A program made the position numbers and the translations under genes. The notes below the pieces were generated by a model. That model had not been told where the DNA came from. It saw nothing but the letters and a program-made list of their open reading frames with translations, and did not search any database. From CAYFVR01 sp046541515 (lineage in GTDB: Bacteria; Desulfobacterota; Desulfobacteria; Desulfobacterales; Desulfococcaceae): a DNA stretch of 13,779 nt. Shown here one piece after another: positions 1 to 7,106 of this stretch; position 1 is the first letter of the stretch; each line of letters opens with the position of its first letter. Location: positions 1 through 13,779 of the forward strand of contig JBKHDD010000132.1 of NCBI GenBank assembly GCA_046541515.1. The letters are read 5' to 3'.

Positions 1-413
1 TTTTTGGATAAAATTTGAATGTGGCGTTTGTTGAATTCTCTTTTTCCGGAGAGCAATTCGGAAACCACTCCCTGGCTGCCCAGGCCCATTTTTACCAAGT
101 CCACCTGACGCATATCGTGCTGTTCCATCAGGAATTTCAAGCATCCGACGGGATCGGATCCGGGCTGGGGGATGTGCTTTTTTTCATAATCGAGGATTAA
201 AGTTTCGGCGACCTTGTACAAGCTGTACAGCGGATGTTCCATTTCGCCCTCAATGGCTTCATGGAGTTCTTCCGAAAAATCGATCAGGGCTTCCAATTCT
301 TCTTCATTGCGCGGGTTTTTCAGAAACGGCAGACGCTTCCAGATTTTTTTCATGGGTTCCGCGTCCAGCGGGGCCAAGGATTTCATCTTTGCGGTCCATT
401 CAAAAATGGCCAT
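1..413 (-). CDS. HigA-family XRE antitoxin/regulator, C-terminus outside the window
   Basis: The reading frame opens at the ATG at 413 and runs open off the left edge, giving at least 137 residues. The start has an AGAGG ribosome site nine bases upstream. The first half is charged and helical (EEELEALIDFSEELHEAIEGE). The second half is a helix-turn-helix of the COG5499/HigA type: FLMEQHDMRQVDLVKMGLGS, then a recognition helix ending in SELLSGKREFNKRHI. In HigBA loci the antitoxin binds DNA at its own promoter and neutralises a ribosome-dependent mRNA interferase. Here no toxin gene lies upstream. The next gene in that direction is a restriction-modification gene reading the other way. The partner may lie beyond position 1, or the protein may be an orphan regulator. 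Family assignment is firm; the role as antitoxin is inferred. Confidence 0.8.
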   Translation of the reverse strand, partial: MAIFEWTAKMKSLAPLDAEPMKKIWKRLPFLKNPRNEEELEALIDFSEELHEAIEGEMEHPLYSLYKVAETLILDYEKKHIPQPGSDPVGCLKFLMEQHDMRQVDLVKMGLGSQGVVSELLSGKREFNKRHIQILSK

Positions 414-451
414 TGGCTTTTTCCTCTTGTTGGAAAACCTTTACCCACCAA

Positions 452-480
452 AAATAATCTTTGGCACGTTTTCTTGTCAA
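452..480 (-). promoter_or_regulatory. Candidate sigma70 promoter for the HigA-like gene
   Basis: On the minus strand a perfect TTGACA (480-475) is followed, after 17 bases, by TTATTT (457-452), a poor -10. It lies about 40 bases upstream of the start codon at 413. The strong -35 and exact spacing support it; the -10 is weak. Confidence 0.4.
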
Positions 481-576
481 TCCCTCCGATCCGTCCCGCC
501 GACATTCTCGCACGACGGAATCCAATCTCTTCCGAACGTTGGGCGGAGTTTTTTGCCCCGTTCGGGCTGAAAAATA

Positions 577-605
577 TTGACACACCCTCCGTCATCTTTC
601 AGGAT
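577..605 (+). promoter_or_regulatory. Candidate sigma70 promoter for the type IIG R-M gene
   Basis: A perfect TTGACA at 577-582 is followed, after 17 bases, by CAGGAT (600-605), which keeps the A at position 2 and the final AT of the -10. It lies 85 bases upstream of the start at 690. Together with the divergent promoter at 452-480 it makes 414-689 a two-way control region. Confidence 0.4.
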
Positions 606-689
606 AGCTCTCCATTTCATTTTCCGCCCATAGCCGTTTTCCTGCGGGCTGCGGGCGACCGTCGTTATCTCCGAAAGGAAAGTTTTCCG

Positions 690-3600
690 ATGAAGGAAAA
701 GCACCAGCCGCTGTTCAACACCGCGTATCTCCGTTCCGTCTGGGCGAAGGATTTTGAAGATTTCCAGAAATCGGAGGCCGCCCCCGCGCTGTTGGACCGA
801 TTGAAGAATTGGGCCGAAAAGGATTGGCAGAAGGAAACGGCGGCGGGAAGCACCTTTATCGATCTGTTTTTCAAGCAAACCTGGAGCTATTCCGCCAGCG
901 GCGAGGGGGAAAAAGGCGGCGGATACACGCTGACTCCGGAATTTCCGGTGAAAGGCGCGGGCTCCGGCGGCGGGACCGGCAAGGCGGATATCGCCCTGGG
1001 CTTTTTTGGCCGGCGGGAGATGGAGGAAATCCCCCAGGTGCTCGGCGAGTTCAAGGACGACCGCTCCGGGCTGGACAAGCCCCAGGCCGGGCGGACCAAC
1101 AAGCGTTCCCCCGTGGACCAGTGCATGGATTATCTGCGGGAGGCCCGGACGGGACGCGCCTCCGCCATTCTGCCGACGTGGGGACTCGTGACGGACATGA
1201 ACGAGTTCCGGCTCTACCGCTACGGAAACAAGGCGCAATTTCAGCGGTTTGTGCTGTGGCCGGGGGATGGCGATCCCGGGATTTCCCTGCTGGGCGAGGG
1301 GGACGCGGCGGCCTTCGAGCGGTTCGTGTTTTGGCGGATGTTCCGGCCGGAATGGCTTTTGGCCGAGGTCGCCAAATCGGCGCTGGAAAAGCTGCTGGAC
1401 GACCAGTTCGTTTTCGAGCGGGGGCTGGAGAACGAGTTTTACCTGGAATACCAGGCGTTCCGGGAGGAAGTGTACCGGGCGCTCCGGGAGCTGAATCCCC
1501 AATACGAAACGGAAGGCCGGTTGCGGCGGCTGGTGCGCCACACCCAGCGGTTTCTGGACCGGTGCCTGTTCATCCTCTACTGCGAGGACATGGGCGGCGA
1601 GCTGAATTTTCCGCCCAACGTGCTGCGGGATTTGTTGATGGAGGTTTCCCAAAGCAAATTTTACAGCGCGGACGGCCAGGACGCCTGGGACGCGGTGAAG
1701 CGGCTGTTCGCGGCCATGCGGGACGGGACGCCCTTCGGCGAGGACCGGATCAACCGGTTCAACGGCGGTTTGTTCGAGACGGACGCGGAAATGGACGCCC
1801 TCCGTTTGCCCAACCGGGTTTTCTGCGAGAAGAACCAGGGCCAAAGCAACGAGCGGATCATGCAGTTTCCGAAGACGCTGCTGTTTCTTTCCGCGAAATA
1901 CAATTTTGGGGCGACGGACGAAGGCGACGAGAAAACGTTGACGCTGACGGCCATGGGCCGGATTTTCGAGCAGAGCATCACCGAGCTGGAATTCATGGAG
2001 GCCCGGGCCGAGGGGCGGGAGTCGCTGACGGAAATCACCCGACGGAAGCGGGACGGCGTCTATTACACCCCGGAATGGGTGACCCACTACATCGTGGAAG
2101 AGACGGTGGGGGCGCGACTGGCGGAAATCCGGGCGGAGCTGGGCTTCGACAAGTTTTCGAACATCACCGAAGAGAAGATCGAAGCCTACTACCAAAAAGG
2201 CCGGAAATCCGAAGCGGTGAAAGCCGTGGGCGAATACATCGGCGCCTTGCGGAAGTACGGGGACCGGGTGAACGGGCTGAAGGTGGTCGATCCGTCCTGT
2301 GGGTCGGGGGCCTTTTTGATTCAGGCGTTCAAGTATCTGTACGAGCAGAAGCAGTGGATCGTCCGGGAGCTGGAACGGACCACCCGCCAAAAGCAGCTTT
2401 TCGATTCCCACGAAGCCATGCGGGAAATCCTCTCCGAAAACCTGTACGGCGTGGACATCAACGCGGAATCGGTGGAAATCACTCGGCTGGCGCTGTGGCT
2501 GCACACCGCCCTGTCCGACCGGCCTTTGACCGTCCTGGACCGGAACATCCGCTGCGGAAACAGCCTGATTGGGTCGGATTTTTACCGGCAGTTGGGGATC
2601 AACCAGGATTTGTTCGGGGAAGACGAACGGGCGCGGGTGAATACGTTTGATTGGGAGACGGAGTTCCCGGAAATTTTCGCGGGAGACGATCCGGGGTTCG
2701 ACTGCGTGATCGGGAATCCGCCGTATGTGAAGCTCCAGCATTTCCGGCGGGTGCAGGAAGACGTGGCGAAATATCTGCTGGAGGCGCGGCGGGAAGACGG
2801 CAAGCCGCTGTACGAGAGCACCCAGACCGGGAATTTCGACATGTATCTGCCGTTCATCGAGAAGGGCGTGGAGCTTTTGAATTCCGGCGGGAAGATGGGG
2901 TATATCGCGCCGAATGTTTGGATGGTGAACGAGTACGGAGCGGGTATTCGCCGGAAACTGGCACGAACAAGGAGACTTGAAAAATGGGTTGACTTCAAAA
3001 GTTTCCAAGTTTTTGCGGAAGCAACCACATACACCGCTTTGCAATTTTTTTCGGGCAGACAGCAAGAGGAAATTTTGTTTGTTTTTGCTCCGAACGGCGA
3101 AAATCTCCATTCGGAAAGCAATATTAGTCAAATTCCATACAATGATTTGTTAGAGAGCGGCCCTTGGCATATGGCTAGTGCGGCAGAGAGAAGCTTGTTT
3201 GACCGAACAGCAGAAAGTTGTGAAAATCTTGGCTCTTACGCAAATGGGATAAGCGTTGGTATCCAAACAAGCGCAAACAATGTTTATCATTTGGAAAAGA
3301 TTTCAGAAGGAAAATACCTCGAAACAAATCAAAAAAAGCAGACAAGGATTGTCCCAATTGAAGACGAATTGATGCGGCCACTTGTTTCAGGCAAAGAAGT
3401 CAAGCGTTATCAAATTCCCATCCCAAAAATTTGGCTTCTTTTCCCTTATTTGGTCAACGGGAATGAATATCGCCTTTTTTCCGAAAAAGAAATGGAGGAG
3501 AAATTTCCCAAAGGATGGTCCTACCTCAAGGAACATGAAGCAGAATTGCGTGGAAGAGAAAGGGGGAGGTTTGACGATGACCAATGGTTTCGATTTGGCC

Positions 3601-4523
3601 GCCACCAAAATATTGATAAACAAAAGAATTCCAAAGTATTGGTTCCTCGGCTTATTCTGAACTTGTTTTCAGTCACCGACGAAGACGGGGCCTATTATCA
3701 AGATGACCGCGATGTTGGCGCTATCCATGCTCCCAAAGAGGAACTGTTCTTCATTTCGGGAATTCTAAACGCTCCGGTCGCAAATTTCATTTGGCGAAGA
3801 ATATCGAAGCCGTTCCAAAACGATTACCGAGACGCCAGCAAGCAATTTTTATCTCCGCTTCCTATCCCAAAAGTCACTCCAGAGCAAAAATCCCAAGTCG
3901 CCGAAAAAGCCAAAAACCTCCAAACCCTCCACACTCGCCGCCGGGACCTCCTGCTGATGATCGACAAGCGTTTGGACAGCGACCAGTGCGCCGACGACAA
4001 GCGGGACGAAAGCTGGTTCTGGTCCGACGTGAAAACCCCGGCCGAATTCAAAACCGAAGCCCCGCCCGAACTGAAAGGCAAGGAACGAACCGCCTGGGCC
4101 AAGGCCGAGCGGGAAAAGAAACTGGCCGCCCGACTGGAAACCATCGACGCCCTTCTCCGCCCCGGCGCGGCCCTCGACGTTCATGAGGAATACGGAGAAC
4201 TCAAATTCCTCGCCGACGGCGTTCCCGTGGTCAAAGGCATTTTTCTCGGAGACGAAGAAGCCCCCTTCATCGCCGTCCAATGGCGGCAAAAAGCCCGCCG
4301 CACCAACGTCACCGAAAAATTCACGGCCAAAAAACTGATCGGGCTGCTCCTCAAGCTCCGCAAAACCGAAAACCCGGCCATCCGGGAGCAACTCGGCAAA
4401 ATCGACGCCGACATCCGGGAACTGGACCAGCAAATCGCCGCCGCCGAGGCCGACATGAATCAGCTCACCTACCGGCTTTACGGCCTCACCGAGGAAGAGA
4501 TTCGGTTGGTGGAAGGGGGGTAG
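690..4523 (+). CDS. Type IIG restriction-modification enzyme (Eco57I-like, nuclease plus N6-adenine methyltransferase)
   Basis: This is a single-chain enzyme of 1277 residues that should both methylate adenine and cut DNA near its recognition site. The N-terminus has a PD-(D/E)xK nuclease signature: D100 in KADIALGFF, then E120-F-K122 in VLGEFKDD, followed by a DKPQ...RSPVDQ stretch typical of this group. A helical linker follows. The methyltransferase has GVYYTPEWV (from about 456), SAM motif I DPSCGSGAF (534-542), GVDIN (587-591) and catalytic NPPY (676-679). Residues about 755-1070 are the target-recognition region, ending in LPIPKVTPEQ, and a helical tail follows. The ATG at 690 is chosen for its AAAGGAA site; the frame stays open upstream to 234, but that stretch is antisense to the HigA-like gene. 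The recognition region is clearly AT-richer than its flanks. No stop or frameshift interrupts it, so the enzyme is probably active. Confidence 0.93.
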   Translation: MKEKHQPLFNTAYLRSVWAKDFEDFQKSEAAPALLDRLKNWAEKDWQKETAAGSTFIDLFFKQTWSYSASGEGEKGGGYTLTPEFPVKGAGSGGGTGKADIALGFFGRREMEEIPQVLGEFKDDRSGLDKPQAGRTNKRSPVDQCMDYLREARTGRASAILPTWGLVTDMNEFRLYRYGNKAQFQRFVLWPGDGDPGISLLGEGDAAAFERFVFWRMFRPEWLLAEVAKSALEKLLDDQFVFERGLENEFYLEYQAFREEVYRALRELNPQYETEGRLRRLVRHTQRFLDRCLFILYCEDMGGELNFPPNVLRDLLMEVSQSKFYSADGQDAWDAVKRLFAAMRDGTPFGEDRINRFNGGLFETDAEMDALRLPNRVFCEKNQGQSNERIMQFPKTLLFLSAKYNFGATDEGDEKTLTLTAMGRIFEQSITELEFMEARAEGRESLTEITRRKRDGVYYTPEWVTHYIVEETVGARLAEIRAELGFDKFSNITEEKIEAYYQKGRKSEAVKAVGEYIGALRKYGDRVNGLKVVDPSCGSGAFLIQAFKYLYEQKQWIVRELERTTRQKQLFDSHEAMREILSENLYGVDINAESVEITRLALWLHTALSDRPLTVLDRNIRCGNSLIGSDFYRQLGINQDLFGEDERARVNTFDWETEFPEIFAGDDPGFDCVIGNPPYVKLQHFRRVQEDVAKYLLEARREDGKPLYESTQTGNFDMYLPFIEKGVELLNSGGKMGYIAPNVWMVNEYGAGIRRKLARTRRLEKWVDFKSFQVFAEATTYTALQFFSGRQQEEILFVFAPNGENLHSESNISQIPYNDLLESGPWHMASAAERSLFDRTAESCENLGSYANGISVGIQTSANNVYHLEKISEGKYLETNQKKQTRIVPIEDELMRPLVSGKEVKRYQIPIPKIWLLFPYLVNGNEYRLFSEKEMEEKFPKGWSYLKEHEAELRGRERGRFDDDQWFRFGRHQNIDKQKNSKVLVPRLILNLFSVTDEDGAYYQDDRDVGAIHAPKEELFFISGILNAPVANFIWRRISKPFQNDYRDASKQFLSPLPIPKVTPEQKSQVAEKAKNLQTLHTRRRDLLLMIDKRLDSDQCADDKRDESWFWSDVKTPAEFKTEAPPELKGKERTAWAKAEREKKLAARLETIDALLRPGAALDVHEEYGELKFLADGVPVVKGIFLGDEEAPFIAVQWRQKARRTNVTEKFTAKKLIGLLLKLRKTENPAIREQLGKIDADIRELDQQIAAAEADMNQLTYRLYGLTEEEIRLVEGG

Positions 4524-4807
4524 GTTATGGGGGCGGGGATTCGGCAATTCCATTTTTTGCTTTTCGATGCAGCTCTCTCAGTTAAGCATAATTCTCCGCT
4601 CGTGGGTGGGACCCCTTCTTTCAATATTTCCGCAGCTCCATCGGCATTATAGGGCGACCAAATCGGATATTCCCCACCATTTTTCAAGAGAAGGGAAGAT
4701 TCTTCCTCGAACCGTTCTTGAAGAACAAACTGAACCAGAGGGAATTTATCGCATCTGGATAGTGTTTTTTTGTCGGATAGGCGGGCTTTTCGGTTCTGCA
4801 TATTCAT
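4478..4807 (-). CDS. Small unknown protein, third gene of a three-gene operon
   Basis: The product has 109 residues and no family I can name. Its ATG overlaps the stop of the preceding gene as ATGA (4804-4807), so translation is probably coupled. Residues about 20-64 look like real protein: a charged helix with QFVLQERFEEE, then GGEYPIWSPYNADGAAEILK, a compact motif with W and Y. The last 45 residues are low in predicted structure and rich in Ser, Pro and Arg. They run 46 bases into the 3' end of the oppositely oriented R-M gene. That tail may be read through after loss of the natural end. An alternative start at 4867 lies wholly inside the preceding gene and has no support. Confidence 0.55.
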   Translation of the reverse strand: MNMQNRKARLSDKKTLSRCDKFPLVQFVLQERFEEESSLLLKNGGEYPIWSPYNADGAAEILKEGVPPTSGELCLTERAASKSKKWNCRIPAPITYPPSTNRISSSVRP

Positions 4808-5016
4808 TGTCCTAGTTCTTCCAAAACGCGCTGGTTTTCTCGAAGCATTTCGTGGAGCCCTGCCCAAATGATAAAATCCTCGCTGTCGCTTTTAGCCCCT
4901 TCTCCGAAACGCCCATAAAACTCGTCACTGGACATTTGGTATCTTTCTTCAAACGCCCGGATGTCCACCTGAAGGCTTAAAATGGCCCGCCTAAATTCCG
5001 CAATTTCCATAAACAT
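4804..5016 (-). CDS. Small unknown acidic protein, antitoxin-like, second gene of the operon
   Basis: The product has 70 residues. It begins one base after the stop of the upstream gene (no spacer) and ends in an ATGA overlap with the downstream gene. An in-frame ATG at 5010 sits nine bases from an AAGGG site and may be the true start. The protein is a predicted helical pair: FRRAILSLQVDIRAFEERYQ, then MSSDEFYGRFGEGAKSDSED and a second helix IIWAGLHEMLREN. The pattern 'YxMSSDEFYxRF...SEDFxxW' recalls small proteins often seen beside toxins in bacterial genomes, from memory only. No enzymatic motif is visible. It is a plausible antitoxin or small regulatory partner of its operon mates. Confidence 0.7.
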   Translation of the reverse strand: MFMEIAEFRRAILSLQVDIRAFEERYQMSSDEFYGRFGEGAKSDSEDFIIWAGLHEMLRENQRVLEELGQ

Positions 5017-5268
5017 TTACCCTTGACGTGCTTTTCGGGCCGGATGATCCGGATGTTTCATGAAAAGCCGCTGCATTTCAACCAGGCCGCTGGTTTTTCG
5101 CGGAGTTGCGTTTTCGCAAGCGTATTGGAGCATTTCATCCAAGACGTGAAAGTTTTTCTCGAAATAATCGGGTTCCTGAAGCTCTTGCCGCTTGATTTCT
5201 TTCAAAGAAACCGAAGCCTTCTTCCAGATATCCACCCATTTATTCATAATTTTTTTTGAGGATTCCAT
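5017..5268 (-). CDS. Small unknown protein, first gene of the operon
   Basis: The product has 83 residues from the ATG at 5268, which has GGTGG five bases upstream. A GTG at 5277 would add three residues but lacks a ribosome site. The N-terminal half is a Lys- and Trp-containing amphipathic helix (NKWVDIWKKASVSLKEIKRQ). It is followed by an acidic linker and a C-terminal motif TSGLVEMQRLFMKH. I cannot name a family, although small proteins ending in a similar SGLVE-Q-R-F motif occur in many genomes as I recall them. The stop codon touches the next start, so the three genes form one transcript. The AT content is higher than that of the flanking housekeeping genes, which fits acquired DNA. Confidence 0.7.
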   Translation of the reverse strand: MESSKKIMNKWVDIWKKASVSLKEIKRQELQEPDYFEKNFHVLDEMLQYACENATPRKTSGLVEMQRLFMKHPDHPARKARQG

Positions 5269-5348
5269 TTTATCCACCCATGCTTTTAATTAATTCGAGC
5301 AATGTGCTTTTTTTCTCTAAATTTCATCTCATAATCCCTGCTTATCTA

Positions 5349-5390
5349 AAATCCTTGTAGATTCCCCTGGTTTGAGAACTACAAGGATTT
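5349..5390. repeat. Perfect 12-bp inverted repeat upstream of the small-gene operon
   Basis: AAATCCTTGTAG (5349-5360) and CTACAAGGATTT (5379-5390) are exact reverse complements separated by 18 bases. The repeat lies about 80 bases upstream of the first gene of the minus-strand trio. It lacks a following T-tract of real length on either strand, so an operator or regulatory hairpin is more likely than a terminator. Inference from position only. Confidence 0.6.
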
Positions 5391-5470
5391 GGGACAAGCA
5401 AAGATACCGCTCTCGATTCAAAAAGTACCCCAAACGCCACTCGTCACTTTGGAATTCCAAGCCCCTTGGG

Positions 5471-5522
5471 AGCCCGCTTCAGCGGGCTTTTCCGAATTTA
5501 GCCGGGGGCTTCAGCCCTCGGC
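5471..5522. repeat. Two adjacent hairpins sharing a TTCA loop, REP-like
   Basis: AGCCCGC-TTCA-GCGGGCT (5471-5488) is a perfect 7-bp stem followed by TTT. After a 12-base spacer, GCCGGGGGC-TTCA-GCCCTCGGC (5501-5522) forms a 9-bp stem with one G-T wobble. The same tetraloop and similar stems in tandem suggest one element, probably a dispersed palindromic repeat. The first hairpin could also act as a terminator for rightward transcription. Copy number cannot be judged from this window. Confidence 0.5.
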
Positions 5523-5728
5523 GGCGACTCGGCGGCGGCGGGTTGGCTCTTCACCGTACCATTGATTTCACAACACACAAACAATACGCCATTTCCCCAT
5601 CCCAAACAAGGCGCGAATCAAACCCACCCGCCCCCGCTTTTTTCCCGCCTCCTTTCCCAAACCCCACCATTTCAATCCTGCGTCATCCGATTCACTTCCT
5701 CCGGCTCTCCCCCCATCCGCAAACCCGT

Positions 5729-5757
5729 TTGCGCCCTCCCCCCTTTCATGCTAAAAA
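5729..5757 (+). promoter_or_regulatory. Candidate promoter of the transporter remnant and ATPase gene
   Basis: TTGCGC (5729-5734) and TAAAAA (5752-5757) are separated by 17 bases, 24 bases upstream of the ATG at 5782. If active it would drive both the remnant and the ATPase. The -35 is only moderate. Confidence 0.35.
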
Positions 5758-5781
5758 ATTCGGGGAAAAAAGGAGCCCGCC

Positions 5782-6060
5782 ATGAAACCGCTTGCCCGAT
5801 TTTTCTTCCTCGCCTCCCTTGTCTTGGCCGTTGCCATCGTTCCGGCCGCCCCGGACACCTTCGTCCTCGCCGCCTACGGCGCCCCGCCCACCCTGGACCC
5901 GGCGGCGGGCGGTTCGGGGGATCGACCGGCTGGGGATTCCCGACCCGGCGCGGGCGGCTCGATCCCGCCGTCGCTTCCGGTGAGCGACGGGGCGCCAGGC
6001 CCGTCCGGCGTGGATTCGGGGGACCATCTGGCCGCCCGCCATTTTCCGGTGGAACCGTGA
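5782..6060 (+). pseudogene. Remnant of an oligopeptide/nickel ABC transporter solute-binding protein
   Basis: The 92-residue open frame starts at an ATG with a strong AAGGAG site six bases upstream. Residues 1-25 are a textbook Sec signal peptide (KPLARFFFLASLVLAVAIVPAA). Residues 26-41, DTFVLAAYGAPPTLDPA, match the first strand of mature OppA/DppA-type binding proteins, which usually continue for about 500 residues. From residue 42 on the sequence is Gly/Pro/Ser-rich and unlike the family. The end, GDHLAARHFPVEP, could be the C-terminal tail of an OppD-type ATPase, which normally precedes OppF; that is a guess. The stop overlaps the next start as GTGA. I read this as the scar of a deletion that removed most of the binding protein and the permease genes while leaving the promoter, ribosome site and first codons. 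Confidence 0.6.
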
Positions 6061-7070
6061 GCGCGCCGATTCTGGAAGTCCGAAATTTGCGCAGCCATTT
6101 TCCTGTCCGGACGGGTCCGTTTCGCCGAAAGACGGGGTTGCTGCGGGCGGTGGACGGCGTGGATTTGTCTCTGCGGCGCGGGGAATGTCTGGGGCTGGTG
6201 GGGGAAAGCGGCTGCGGCAAGACCACCCTGGCCCGCTCCGTGGCCGGGCTGCTGCGACCCACCGACGGGACGATCCGCTTCACCCCCGCCGCCGATCCGC
6301 CGCTGGAGTTCACGCCCCGATCCCGATGGGTTCGTTCCGCTTCCCGGCGGCGCCTGCAGATGGTCTTTCAGGACCCGCTCGCCTCCCTGAATCCGCGGAT
6401 GCCGGCGCGGGAAATCGTGGCCGAGCCGTTGCGGAGCGTTCCCGGCATGAAGCGGCGCCAGCGGGAGGAGGTGGCGATGCGGACGGTGGAGAAGGTCGGC
6501 CTGGACTGGGAACACCTGCTCCGGTATCCACACGAACTCTCCGGCGGCCAGCGTCAGCGCATCGCCGTGGCGCGTGCGCTGGCGGCCCGGCCGGAGCTGG
6601 TGGTGCTGGACGAGCCAACCTCGGCCCTGGACGTGTCGGTGCAGGCCCAGGTGCTGGGGCTGTTGCGGGCGCTCAAGCGGGAGCTGCGGCTTTCCTACCT
6701 GTTCGTGACCCATCATTTGCTGCTGGTGCGGGCCATCAGCAACCGGGTGGCGGTGATGTATCTGGGGAAAATCGTGGAAACCGCCCCCACCGCCGACCTG
6801 TTCGAAGACCCGCGTCACCCATACACCGCCGCGTTGCTTTCGGCGATCCCGCGTCCCAAACCGGGGGAACGACCTCGGCGCATCCCCGCCGAAGGCGAAA
6901 CGCCCTCCCCCATTTCCCCGCCCCTGGGCTGCCGCTTCCATCCCCGCTGTCCCTTCGTTCAGGACCGTTGCCGGATCAACGTTCCGGTGTTGGAGCGGAT
7001 CGGCCCGGAACATTGGGTGGCCTGCCATCGGCGGGAGGAGGCGCCGGAGTTGTTGCGGGGGGTGGGATAG
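6057..7070 (+). CDS. Oligopeptide/dipeptide-type ABC transporter ATP-binding protein (OppF/DppF-like)
   Basis: The 337-residue cytoplasmic ATPase would energise peptide or nickel import as half of an OppD-OppF pair. It shows Walker A GESGCGKTT (49-57), Q-loop QMVFQDPLASLNP (Q105), signature LSGGQRQR (161-168), Walker B LVVLDEPTSALD (D185, E186) and the switch histidine H219. It also carries the C-terminal oligo_HPY extension with the Cys cluster GCRFHPRCPFVQDRC and a final ACH, the proposed iron-sulfur ligands of this subgroup. The residue after the switch histidine is His rather than the usual Asp (THHL for THDL/SHDL). The GTG at 6057 overlaps the stop of the upstream remnant. The frame is open upstream to 5562, but those residues are not ABC-like. 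All domains are intact, yet no permease or OppD gene is adjacent, so the protein is an orphan or pairs with subunits elsewhere. Confidence 0.9.
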   Translation: MSAPILEVRNLRSHFPVRTGPFRRKTGLLRAVDGVDLSLRRGECLGLVGESGCGKTTLARSVAGLLRPTDGTIRFTPAADPPLEFTPRSRWVRSASRRRLQMVFQDPLASLNPRMPAREIVAEPLRSVPGMKRRQREEVAMRTVEKVGLDWEHLLRYPHELSGGQRQRIAVARALAARPELVVLDEPTSALDVSVQAQVLGLLRALKRELRLSYLFVTHHLLLVRAISNRVAVMYLGKIVETAPTADLFEDPRHPYTAALLSAIPRPKPGERPRRIPAEGETPSPISPPLGCRFHPRCPFVQDRCRINVPVLERIGPEHWVACHRREEAPELLRGVG

Positions 7071-7106
7071 GCGGGGTGGAATTTGCTCTGGGGAAAATGT
7101 TTGCCG

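Larger units (their letters stand above)
5278..5781. other. Gene-free stretch with repeat-like hairpins
   Basis: I find no convincing coding sequence over these 504 bases. The open frames lack ribosome sites and code for low-complexity Pro/Arg-rich strings. The left third is AT-rich and holds the inverted repeat at 5349-5390, the probable control region of the minus-strand trio. The middle carries two GC-rich hairpins at 5471-5522. The right end, rich in C and T runs, carries a candidate promoter at 5729-5757 for the transporter remnant. Confidence 0.6.

Noticed and set aside
234..689. Upstream extension of the R-M reading frame by 152 residues
   Set aside because: It is antisense to the HigA-like gene for most of its length and has no ribosome site, whereas the ATG at 690 has one.
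477..3131. Long open frame on the minus strand opposite the R-M gene
   Set aside because: It is a high-GC shadow frame: His/Pro/Arg/Leu-rich, no recognisable domain, and the plus strand encodes clear motifs.
690..4523. BREX PglX methyltransferase instead of type IIG
   Set aside because: A PD-(D/E)xK motif is present at the N-terminus and no other BREX genes lie in the window.
5372..5785. Plus-strand 137-residue frame across the hairpins
   Set aside because: It has no ribosome site, ends in Pro/Arg-rich low-complexity sequence and is built on repeat hairpins.
5562..6056. N-terminal extension of the OppF-like ATPase
   Set aside because: The residues are low-complexity, unlike any ABC protein, and lie out of frame with the signal-peptide remnant.
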